Assembly (NCBI GenBank): GCA_002343985.1
Contig: DDTB01000022.1
Span: 1-27,011 of the forward strand
Length of the DNA stretch: 27,011 bases
Direction: 5' to 3'
Source: Chitinophagaceae bacterium UBA2375
Lineage (GTDB): Bacteria; Bacteroidota; Bacteroidia; Chitinophagales; Chitinophagaceae
Made by a program: the position numbers and the translations under genes. This document shows positions 14,275-21,366 of the stretch, piece by piece. Under the pieces are notes generated by a model. It was not told the DNA's origin. It searched no databases and saw only the letters and a program-made list of their open reading frames with translations. Within the stretch, counting starts at the first letter, position 1. Every line of letters begins with the position of its first letter.

Positions 14275-15651
14275 ATGAAAAAATCATTCTCTTTAATCCT
14301 CTTAGCGGCCACGATGATCACCGGTTGCGTGAAAGTGGATATTGATGATTCTGTAACCAACAACGGATCTTCCGGTGGCGGAACATTTGGTACGCTGCAG
14401 GAACAAATCATTGCCACCAAAGTGCTGACAGGAAACATTGATGAAGTGGTGGAACTTCCAAAGGGCAAATACACACTGAAAGGATATGTGTTTGTAACAG
14501 ACCGTGCCACATTGCGTTTCGCGGCCGGTTCAATCATTGTGAGCGATACCGTACAAAAAGGCGCCCTGATTGTAGAACGCAACAGCCGTTTGTTTGCAGA
14601 GGGTACCGAAACAGAGCCTATCATCTTCACTTCCGGTAAGGCACCGGGCAGCCGTACGCCGGGCGATTGGGGCGGTATTGTTTTATTGGGCAACGCGCCA
14701 ACAAACCGCAGCACCACACCAATCATCGAAGGTGGTATCAACAGCCAGTACGGAGGAAATATCCCAACAGATAACAGCGGTGTCCTGAAATATGTACGCA
14801 TTGAATTCGCAGGAATCGCCGCCGATCCCAACTCAGAGATCAACGGATTGACACTCGGTGGTGTGGGTAGTGGCACTACGTTGGAAAACATCCAGGTATC
14901 TTATGGCAATGACGATGCGTATGAGTTTTTCGGTGGAACCGTAAATGCCAAAAACCTGATCGCTTTTGCCACAGCGGATGATGATTACGATTTTGACTTT
15001 GGTTATACTGGACGTATCCAGTTTGGTATCACGCTTCGCGATCCCCAGTTTGTGGATGGTGGTGATGCCGGAAATGGTATTGAGTGCGATAACGACGGAA
15101 CAGGTACAGTAGCCACTCCGCGCACGCGCCCGGTGTTGAGCAATTTTACCTTCTGCGGTCCTAACGGTGCAGCCAATACAGCCGCCAACCATAATTTCAA
15201 TACCCGCTGGAGGCGCTCAACTTTGTTTGTATTGCGCAATTCGATCCTGATGGGTTATCAGAAAGCAGGTTTCCAGTTTGAAAGCGATTCAACAGCGCAA
15301 GGTTATATCGATGGTCGTTCATCATTCCGTCATAACCTCGTACATGCTGTAGCAGACCCTTACCGCGTATCAAGTACCAGCCTGATCAATGCTGCAGCCG
15401 TTCAGGCCCAGGCAGAAGGCGTAGACAGTTGCCGCACATTCAGCAGCGCCGATGCCATTATGCTGGAATCACCATTTAACCTTACAGCACCGAACTTCGC
15501 GCCCAAAGCGGGAAGCCCAGCAACTGCAGCTAATGCAGCCAGCTTTACCGGCTTGTCGAATTTCACCCCAACCACTTATGTTGGCGCGGTGGGAAGCACA
15601 AACTGGTTACAGGGCTGGACGAGCTTTACGCCCAAAACCAATGTGTATTAA
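14275..15651 (+). CDS. Outer-membrane lipoprotein with beta-helix-like repeats, receptor partner
   Basis: The 458-residue protein has a lipoprotein signal peptide with the lipobox ITGC (C18) and a short, glycine/serine-rich linker. The mature part is made of short beta-strand repeats with many G, N, D and I/V residues (for example LRFAAGSIIVSDTVQKGALIVERNSRLFAEGTETEPIIFTSG, GDWGGIVLLGNAP, LTLGGVGSGTTLENIQVSYGNDDAYEFFGGTV), which looks like a right-handed parallel beta-helix. Acidic clusters such as DDDYDFDFGY could bind metal. It is close downstream of the TonB-dependent receptor on the same strand and would be its surface partner in the way SusD partners SusC, though it has no SusD similarity. 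It ends at a strong terminator. Ligand and enzymatic activity are unknown; Bacteroidota relatives are sometimes misnamed multidrug transporter. Confidence 0.8.
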   Translation: MKKSFSLILLAATMITGCVKVDIDDSVTNNGSSGGGTFGTLQEQIIATKVLTGNIDEVVELPKGKYTLKGYVFVTDRATLRFAAGSIIVSDTVQKGALIVERNSRLFAEGTETEPIIFTSGKAPGSRTPGDWGGIVLLGNAPTNRSTTPIIEGGINSQYGGNIPTDNSGVLKYVRIEFAGIAADPNSEINGLTLGGVGSGTTLENIQVSYGNDDAYEFFGGTVNAKNLIAFATADDDYDFDFGYTGRIQFGITLRDPQFVDGGDAGNGIECDNDGTGTVATPRTRPVLSNFTFCGPNGAANTAANHNFNTRWRRSTLFVLRNSILMGYQKAGFQFESDSTAQGYIDGRSSFRHNLVHAVADPYRVSSTSLINAAAVQAQAEGVDSCRTFSSADAIMLESPFNLTAPNFAPKAGSPATAANAASFTGLSNFTPTTYVGAVGSTNWLQGWTSFTPKTNVY

Positions 15652-15679
15652 TCATTTCTCTTGTGCCTCTAAGAATATG

Positions 15680-15710
15680 GCCGCTTACCTTTGTGTGAGC
15701 GGCTTTTTTT
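15680..15710 (+). terminator. Rho-independent terminator after the receptor-lipoprotein pair
   Basis: The stem GCCGCTTAC (15680-15688) pairs with GTGAGCGGC (15695-15703) with one T-G wobble and a 6-nt loop, followed by seven T. It ends the receptor-lipoprotein unit 29 bases after the stop codon. Confidence 0.9.
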
Positions 15711-15731
15711 ATGCATGCTTAACCCTTTGAT

Positions 15732-16283
15732 ATGAAACGGCAAATTTTACTTCTTTCTTTTTGTATCACTGTTGCGGGTATGTTTTCCTGCCAACAACCG
15801 GATCCAGCAAACAAGCGATCGGGACAGTCGGATCCTGAAAGCCAATCAACTCAAGACCCTGTGGATGATTATCACGGCCAGCCAATATCCGTGCTCGATC
15901 CTCGTGTATCCGGCACCGATAGTATGGTATTTGTATTCTACACAGATCCATACACGAAGGATTCCCTCAGGTACACCCGATATTATACAAGCTATCATTC
16001 GAAAGACACAAACCATTTGTCTGTTTTGATGAAAGCCCTGCAGGATGATACGGAAAGGTTTTCAAAGCCAAAGCCATGCCGGAACGAAGGAAAAATCTGG
16101 TGTTTCCGGGAAGGCACTGTGCTGCAGACCATTTATTTCTCGACCAGGCAACCTGGATGCCATTTTATATACTTCATCAAGAATGGCCAGTTTTATTTTT
16201 CTTCCTTACCGTCTAGCCTGGAAGTTTTGCTGGGTTCGTTGAAGAAACTCGCGGTGGAAGAACCAAACCAGGGGAAAGATTGA
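15732..16283 (+). CDS. Hypothetical lipoprotein
   Basis: The 183-residue protein has a lipoprotein signal peptide: a hydrophobic stretch after MKRQ and a cysteine at position 20 (AGMFSC). Then comes a low-complexity Q/S/D/P-rich spacer (about 21-50). The remainder has no motif I recognise; it contains further cysteines (CRNEGKIWCF, QPGCHF), which could form a disulfide in the periplasm. It starts 21 bases after a terminator, so it has its own transcription start, and is followed by 121 bases and the transglutaminase-like gene. It is a real gene by its signal peptide and reading length, but its function is unknown. Confidence 0.65.
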   Translation: MKRQILLLSFCITVAGMFSCQQPDPANKRSGQSDPESQSTQDPVDDYHGQPISVLDPRVSGTDSMVFVFYTDPYTKDSLRYTRYYTSYHSKDTNHLSVLMKALQDDTERFSKPKPCRNEGKIWCFREGTVLQTIYFSTRQPGCHFIYFIKNGQFYFSSLPSSLEVLLGSLKKLAVEEPNQGKD

Positions 16284-16404
16284 CCAGCCCGATGGGTAAA
16301 AGACTTTGATATACTGTTGTTTATACATTATTTCGGGGATGGCCCAAAACTTAATATGAAGAAATTGTTATCATTTTGTACCTTCAGTCAGACTCCGGCA
16401 GGCT

Positions 16405-17598
16405 ATGAAGGCTGTTTTCTACATATTATCCCTTGTTTGCCTGTGCATACAGGTAAAGGCCCAGGATCAGCCCGCGGCATTTATCCGTTTTTTTGCTGAC
16501 AGCATACCCGTTCAGGCAGCGGCCTTGAAGCGTGTGGAGCCCTCAGTTTCCATTACTCAGCAATCAGTCGTTGATTTTTATGCGGGCATGGAAATGTCGT
16601 CTGCCAAAGAGTTGACGCAAGGCCTGATGGCGTTCAGGGACAAGCACCAGTTGAACGACTGGCTGTATTACCAGTTGATCCGGAGAACGGCGCAATTAAT
16701 CAGTCCGAAGGCCGAGCAATACGAGAGGTACACTTTATACAAGTGGTATTTTCTGCTGGCATCGGGTTACGATGTCCGGCTCGCGATGTATGAACACAGG
16801 CTCCTGATGTATGTGCAAAGCGACGATAAGATTTTTGATATCCCATTGTTTCAAAAAGACGGCAAGCAATATGTTTGCCTGAACATCCACGATTTTGGCC
16901 CGGTGAATATGGAGGCGGTTGCCCTGAGCCCGATTGAGTGCCCGGCAACCGGTTCTAAAAAATCATTTCAATACCAGGTGAAGAAAATACCGGCTTTCAG
17001 GCAGGAAGCATATGAAGAGAAGGAATTGGTGTTTTATTATCATGACAGGGAAGACAGGTTCAGGATCAGGCTTAACCCTGAGTGGAACGCGTTGTTTACC
17101 AATTACCCATCTCTTGATTTTGAAGATTATTTCAACATTCCCATGGGCCAGTTAACATACAACAGCCTGATCCCGGTGTTGAAGAAAAAAGTCAGGAAGA
17201 TGAAGCTTGCGAAAGGTGTGGACTACCTGATGCAGTTTACCCGGCATGCTTTCCCATATGAAAATGACCTGGCAGCTTTTGGGAAAGAGAAACGGTTGTC
17301 GCCTGAACAAACATTGTTTTACCAGTACAGCGATTGCGATGACCGTGCGGCATTGTTTTATTATCTTGTCAAAGAGATATATAACCTGCCCATGATCGCG
17401 CTGATGTATCCCGACCACATCACCATCGCGGTAGCTTTTGACCACCCGATTGGGGAGCCGATCCTGTATAACGGGCGCGCATACACGCTCTGTGAACCAA
17501 CGCCACAACCGCAACAAACGGCTCTTGGGCAAATCCCCGAAAACCGCAGGCACCAGGCTTTTGAGGTGGTGTATGCTTACATGCCAGTGACTAAATGA
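16405..17598 (+). CDS. Secreted transglutaminase-like (papain-fold) protein
   Basis: The 397-residue protein has a signal peptide (MKAVFYILSLVCLCIQVKAQ). The C-terminal third shows a transglutaminase-like fold: a cysteine at C311 in QYSDCDDRAALFYYLVKEIYNL, which marks the active-site helix, a histidine at H338 in YPDHITIAVAFD, and a third-position acidic residue in YTLCEPT (glutamate rather than the aspartate common in the superfamily). The first 280 residues have no recognised domain. Such proteins can be peptidases, amidases or cross-linkers in the envelope; the substrate is unknown. Its last 22 bases overlap the end of the convergent glycosyltransferase gene. The start at 16405 gives the signal peptide. 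Confidence 0.7.
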   Translation: MKAVFYILSLVCLCIQVKAQDQPAAFIRFFADSIPVQAAALKRVEPSVSITQQSVVDFYAGMEMSSAKELTQGLMAFRDKHQLNDWLYYQLIRRTAQLISPKAEQYERYTLYKWYFLLASGYDVRLAMYEHRLLMYVQSDDKIFDIPLFQKDGKQYVCLNIHDFGPVNMEAVALSPIECPATGSKKSFQYQVKKIPAFRQEAYEEKELVFYYHDREDRFRIRLNPEWNALFTNYPSLDFEDYFNIPMGQLTYNSLIPVLKKKVRKMKLAKGVDYLMQFTRHAFPYENDLAAFGKEKRLSPEQTLFYQYSDCDDRAALFYYLVKEIYNLPMIALMYPDHITIAVAFDHPIGEPILYNGRAYTLCEPTPQPQQTALGQIPENRRHQAFEVVYAYMPVTK

Positions 17599-18662
17599 CC
17601 TGCCTTTTGTGAAGTTTGCAGCATCCTCTCGGAGCTGTTTGCTTTGAGTGGATGGCCGTTTGTCGCGGGCTTTTGCAGTTTGAACCCTGACAGTAACTTA
17701 CCCAGCACATCTGCTAATTGATTGGGATAGTTGACCTTGATGCGGTCATTTGATTGGAGCCATTTTTCTATTTTCTTAACCTTGTTTTTCTTGAGGTTTT
17801 TCAACACCGGTACGCCCATTTCTGATAATGCCGTAGCATTGCAATATTGTTCATATTGGTTTTTCATGGGCACTACCAGTAATTTCTTCCCCATGAACAG
17901 CGCTTCAGCAGGTGTTTCAAAGCCTGCGCCAGTTATGATCCCTTCGCAAGCGGTAAAGCTCGAAATAAAATCATAGTTGTTAACAGGCCTTATCCAGCAA
18001 TTGCCATCCGCATAATTTTTCTTTGATTTTTTAGAGAATATATGCCATTGTACGGAAGGGAATGACTGGAAAAATGAGATCAGTTTATGATCCGCATAGG
18101 CCGGAAGGTACACCGTATAATGCCCGAGGTTGCGGATGTATGCATGCCTGATTTCAGAACGGATGATGGGTGTGAATATGTCTGTATCGTAGGATTGAAA
18201 ATGAAAACCGATGCTCTTAATGCATGGCGCGAAATGTTTCAACACCATCCAGGCTAACGGGTCCGGCGCTTTTGGTTTTGGGGCCTTTGGATTGATAACG
18301 GCTGATTGATGGCTCAGCGATACGCAGGGTATGTTCCTCATTTTACAGGCCCAGGCGCTGAGAGGTTCAAAGTCATTGATCACGAGGTCGTATTGTTCAA
18401 CAGGGATGCTCCTGACCTCCTCCATAAATTTTTTTGCCTTGATGGATTTTATGGTTTTTACAAAATCGATGCCGCCCTTTTTACCAAAAGAGAAACTTAG
18501 GCCTTTTCTCCTGTATTTGATGAAATGGTTTAATCCTACTTCAGATTCTGTACCGCTGACCAATACATCCACTTCTACCATCTTCTCCAGTTCGGGTAAA
18601 ATTTCATTGGCCCGGCTGATATGTCCATTCCCTGTGGCTTGTACTGCATAAAGGACCTTCAT
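17577..18662 (-). CDS. GT-B glycosyltransferase (MurG/GT28-like)
   Basis: The 361-residue protein has a GT-B fold. The N-terminal acceptor domain starts with KVLYAVQATGNGHISRANEIL, where the G-rich loop and histidine match the MurG/monogalactosyldiacylglycerol-synthase type. The C-terminal nucleotide-binding domain has ACEGIITGAGFETPAEALFMGKKLLVVPMKNQYEQYCNA (about 238-276), the usual sugar-nucleotide site. There is no signal peptide or clear membrane helix, so it would act at the cytoplasmic face of the inner membrane. With a PlcP-like phospholipase and a PAP2-like protein encoded nearby, transfer of a sugar to diacylglycerol is a reasonable hypothesis; a role in glycan or lipid A-related synthesis is an alternative. 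Its stop overlaps the convergent transglutaminase-like gene by 22 bases. Confidence 0.8.
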   Translation of the reverse strand: MKVLYAVQATGNGHISRANEILPELEKMVEVDVLVSGTESEVGLNHFIKYRRKGLSFSFGKKGGIDFVKTIKSIKAKKFMEEVRSIPVEQYDLVINDFEPLSAWACKMRNIPCVSLSHQSAVINPKAPKPKAPDPLAWMVLKHFAPCIKSIGFHFQSYDTDIFTPIIRSEIRHAYIRNLGHYTVYLPAYADHKLISFFQSFPSVQWHIFSKKSKKNYADGNCWIRPVNNYDFISSFTACEGIITGAGFETPAEALFMGKKLLVVPMKNQYEQYCNATALSEMGVPVLKNLKKNKVKKIEKWLQSNDRIKVNYPNQLADVLGKLLSGFKLQKPATNGHPLKANSSERMLQTSQKAGHLVTGM

Positions 18663-18732
18663 GTGATTTGAATTTTATGCAAAGTTTGATCTTATGGTTG
18701 ATATGCGGGATGAACAAATTATTAAGTTGATA

Positions 18733-18764
18733 AACCCTGTCGGGGTTATAACCCCGACAGGGTT
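18733..18764. repeat. Perfect 32-bp palindrome, interspersed repeat
   Basis: The half-site AACCCTGTCGGGGTTA (18733-18748) is followed immediately by its exact reverse complement, so the whole 32 bases are self-complementary. The same sequence recurs at 26990-27011, cut by the window edge. It lies between the divergent glycosyltransferase and phosphatase genes. It looks like a REP-type or other short interspersed palindrome; on a transcript it would form a strong hairpin. Confidence 0.9.
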
Positions 18765-18775
18765 GGGATTTTGAA

Positions 18776-18815
18776 AATAACGATTCGGTAACATTTTTGT
18801 CATGATTAGGTTATA
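18776..18815 (+). promoter_or_regulatory. Putative PHO box C (upstream of the phosphatase gene)
   Basis: Units at exact 11-bp steps: AATAACG (18776), GGTAACA (18787), TGTCATG (18798) and GGTTATA (18809). The first two share TAAC in phase, and the third resembles the E. coli PHO-box half CTGTCAT. It ends 29 bases before the start of the alkaline-phosphatase-family gene. It is less regular than boxes A and B. Confidence 0.5.
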
Positions 18816-18844
18816 CCCTATATAAAACTTTGACAAACCATTGA

Positions 18845-19990
18845 ATGATGTTGGACATCAGGCAATTTATCTTCATCCTGCCCCTCTTTATTAGCTCAGC
18901 GCTTACCGCGCAATTCTCTTCCGCTAAACATGTTATCATAGTTGCGATTGACGGGTTCCGATGGCAGGAACTTTTCCATGGCGCTGATTCTTCTGTATTG
19001 TTTGATCACAGGCAGGTGAAAGATACGGCCATGATGAAAACCTTGTTTTGGGATGAGGATCATAAAGAAAGGCGTAAAAAGCTCATGCCTTTTGTCTGGA
19101 ATTATTGGGCATCCCGTGGACAGCTTTGGGGCAACCAGTCTTTAAACAGCAAAGTATCCGTGCAAAATCCATACAGGCTCTCATACCCGGGATACCATGA
19201 GATGTTGAACGGGTTTATTGACCACCGGATCAAAACCAATAAGCCCAAAAAAGGGAAGAAAAACAATATTCTTCACTACATAGCTTCCCGTGATGATTTC
19301 CAGGGGCGCGTGGCTCTGTTTGGATCATGGGAGAGGTTTAAGGATATGGTTGATACAGGATTTGTTGCGGTGAATGCCGGTTATCAAATATTCGAAGCCA
19401 AACAACCTGGTCCGGATTTGCGTAGCGCCAATGAAGCCATTGAATTTTCTGCCTATAAGCACCTGGGCACAAGGCCGGATATGCTCACATTCAGCATGGC
19501 GAAAGATTATATGAGGGCCACACACCCCAGGCTCATGTTTATTGGTTTGGGGGAAACCGACGAATTCGCGCATCACCGTCAGTATGACCTTTACCTCAAC
19601 CAGGCATCGTTGATTGATAAGATGCTCTGTGAACTGTGGACCCTGATTCAACATGACCCGTATTATAAAGATCAAACATTGCTCATTGTTACCACTGACC
19701 ACGGCAGGGGAAGGGCGCAAAATAACTGGCACCGCCATGGGTTCATGGTTCCCGGATCCCAGGAAACATGGATCATGATGATGGGCGCCGGTGTAGAACC
19801 GTTGGGTGAAATGGAAAATATGCCTTCGGTCAGGTTGCGCCAGATTCCATCATTGATTTCATCAAGTCTCGGGCTTCAATACCAGCCCAACCATCGCGTG
19901 GCTGCATCGTTCATCCGCTTGAAACCGTTACCTGGTAAAGATCAGGCCCTGCTCTATGGCATGAATCTCCATGAACCAGGTAAAAGATAA
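18845..19990 (+). CDS. Secreted alkaline-phosphatase-superfamily phosphohydrolase
   Basis: The 381-residue protein has a signal peptide ending near residue 22 (ALTAQ) and the alkaline phosphatase/phosphodiesterase-nucleotide pyrophosphatase core. Likely metal ligands are D36 (VAIDGFRW), D239 and H243 (GETDEFAHH), D285-H286 (TTDHGRG) and H298 (HRHG). S113 in RLSYPGYHEM occupies the usual nucleophile position of Bacteroidota members, where others have threonine. It should hydrolyse phosphate mono- or diesters in the periplasm. The PHO-box-like array upstream and phosphate-uptake genes nearby fit a role in phosphate scavenging. ATG codons at 18845 and 18848 are both possible starts. The precise substrate is unknown. 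Confidence 0.85.
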   Translation: MMLDIRQFIFILPLFISSALTAQFSSAKHVIIVAIDGFRWQELFHGADSSVLFDHRQVKDTAMMKTLFWDEDHKERRKKLMPFVWNYWASRGQLWGNQSLNSKVSVQNPYRLSYPGYHEMLNGFIDHRIKTNKPKKGKKNNILHYIASRDDFQGRVALFGSWERFKDMVDTGFVAVNAGYQIFEAKQPGPDLRSANEAIEFSAYKHLGTRPDMLTFSMAKDYMRATHPRLMFIGLGETDEFAHHRQYDLYLNQASLIDKMLCELWTLIQHDPYYKDQTLLIVTTDHGRGRAQNNWHRHGFMVPGSQETWIMMMGAGVEPLGEMENMPSVRLRQIPSLISSSLGLQYQPNHRVAASFIRLKPLPGKDQALLYGMNLHEPGKR

Positions 19991-20035
19991 ATCTTCAGTT
20001 AATATTCAGGTTACATAGCGCGAATACTTTTGCGT

Positions 20036-20329
20036 ATGCCGATTGTACAAAAATTACTGATCATCTGCGTGGTTGCATACATCCTCTATTGGTTGTTTGC
20101 CATCCTGTATTTTTGCTGGCTGTCTGTTTCATTGCAAAAAGCAGACATTGATAAATTCCGCGAAGTGCTGGGGGGAAAATGCCAGTACAAATATGTAAAC
20201 AATGAAATCCGGCGCTACAAGTGGGATAAATACTGGGTGGTTCTGCGTGCGCATTTCACCGATGACGGAAAGCGTGTTAAAAGGCCCTTTCGCTTTTTGA
20301 TTGATATCAGGCCTTCATGCGTTTTTTAG
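20036..20329 (+). CDS. Small single-pass membrane protein, function unknown
   Basis: The 97-residue protein has one strongly hydrophobic N-terminal segment (about residues 7-32) followed by a basic, aromatic-rich C-terminal part (KYVNNEIRRYKWDKYWVVLRAHF...). No domain is recognised. The ATG at 20036 is preferred to the upstream TTG at 20030. A TACTTTTG sequence at 20025-20032, matching the Bacteroidota -7 consensus TAnnTTTG, lies just before it, but no convincing -33 element was found. It ends 16 bases before the convergent phosphoesterase gene. Confidence that it is a real gene is moderate. Confidence 0.5.
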   Translation: MPIVQKLLIICVVAYILYWLFAILYFCWLSVSLQKADIDKFREVLGGKCQYKYVNNEIRRYKWDKYWVVLRAHFTDDGKRVKRPFRFLIDIRPSCVF

Positions 20330-20345
20330 TAAGAAGTATGAATCG

Positions 20346-21308
20346 TTACCCGGTTGTACTTTTCGCGGAACTGCCGGAAAAATCCTCCAGCATCATTTTA
20401 AAAATTTGCGCTGTACGCAGGTACGATGATTCTTCCATGATCTCAGATGGATGGTAAGATTGAGCCAGGCTGTCGTTGCCATATTCATACAGCGTCCATG
20501 CGTCACCGGTATATTCCATCGCCGTCAGGTTCTCAACCCAATCGCCGGTGTTCATATAACAGACATGGCCTGTTTTGGCTCGGATTGTTTTTTTAGTTGG
20601 TTGATGGATATGCCCGCAAATCACATTCTGGTAACCATTTTCAATGGCAATGCCGGCAACGGTCTGCTCGAAATCATTAATAAAACTGACCGCTGATTTC
20701 ACGGATTGCTTGATTTTTTTCGACATCGAAATCCGGCCCCTGCCCATTTTTTCACTGAAGAAGTTGATGAGTGTATTCAAATGGATCAGGCTGTCGTATC
20801 CAATTGCCCCAAGCCTTGCCAGCCATTTGCTATGCCTCATGGTTACATCAAAAACATCCCCATGGAAAATCCAGGTCTTTTCCCCATTGTCGTGGTGGAT
20901 GAGCATTTTATTGACAATATGAAAATCGCCGAGGCTGAAATGTTCAAAACGCCTCAGCATTTCATCATGGTTTCCGGTGACATAATACACTTTTACGCCC
21001 CGCGACAGCATGCCCGTGATCTGGCGCACGATTTGCATGTGGGAAGCAGGCCAGTATTTTTTACTGAATTGCCAAATGTCAATGATATCGCCGTTCAGGA
21101 TCAGCATGCCCGGGTCAATCGAAGCCAGGTAACGGCATAATTCTTTTGCCCGGCAACCATATGTGCCCAAATGCACATCCGAAATAACAGCGATATCTAT
21201 TTTCCGTTTTTCCAAGGCGGTTTTTTCAAAATTCAAAATCCCGTTTAGCCAAATCGTAAACAATCGGTTATCAAAACATGAACAATCCGTTCTTTCTTTT
21301 TGATACAT
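20346..21308 (-). CDS. PlcP/LpxH-like calcineurin-type phosphoesterase
   Basis: The 320-residue (maximal start) binuclear metallophosphoesterase has D44-V-H46 (ISDVHLGTYGC), G73-D74 with D77 (NGDIIDIW), G112-N-H-D115, H149 (FHGD) and G232-H-I-H235, the full metal set. It also has FHGDVFDVTMRHSKWLARLGAIGYD, SVKSAVSFINDFE and YMNTGDWVENLTA blocks. These recall the PlcP phospholipase C family of phosphate-starved proteobacteria, which is usually annotated as UDP-2,3-diacylglucosamine diphosphatase. It would cleave phospholipid to diacylglycerol (if PlcP) or the lipid A precursor (if LpxH-like). Homology begins near residue 35; there is no internal ATG before it, so ATG at 21308 or a TTG at 21236 or 21215 is the start. 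A PHO-box-like array abuts the start. Confidence 0.8.
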   Translation of the reverse strand: MYQKERTDCSCFDNRLFTIWLNGILNFEKTALEKRKIDIAVISDVHLGTYGCRAKELCRYLASIDPGMLILNGDIIDIWQFSKKYWPASHMQIVRQITGMLSRGVKVYYVTGNHDEMLRRFEHFSLGDFHIVNKMLIHHDNGEKTWIFHGDVFDVTMRHSKWLARLGAIGYDSLIHLNTLINFFSEKMGRGRISMSKKIKQSVKSAVSFINDFEQTVAGIAIENGYQNVICGHIHQPTKKTIRAKTGHVCYMNTGDWVENLTAMEYTGDAWTLYEYGNDSLAQSYHPSEIMEESSYLRTAQIFKMMLEDFSGSSAKSTTG

Positions 21309-21345
21309 TACAATCTCTTAACAATGGCTACACATACTGGTAACA
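21306..21345. promoter_or_regulatory. Putative PHO box D (PlcP-like / PAP2-like divergent region)
   Basis: Units at exact 11-bp steps: CATTACA (21306), CTTAACA (21317), CTACACA (21328) and GGTAACA (21339). It fills most of the 58 bases between the divergent phosphoesterase and PAP2-like genes and ends 21 bases before the latter. The first unit overlaps the phosphoesterase start codon. If it is an operator it may serve both genes. Confidence 0.5.
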
Positions 21346-21366
21346 GTGCTGCATTAGCTTGCATGC

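Noticed and set aside
14253..14891. 212-codon minus-strand frame over the lipoprotein gene
   Set aside because: Proline- and serine-rich shadow of the lipoprotein frame; the plus-strand lipoprotein has a proper signal peptide and lipobox.
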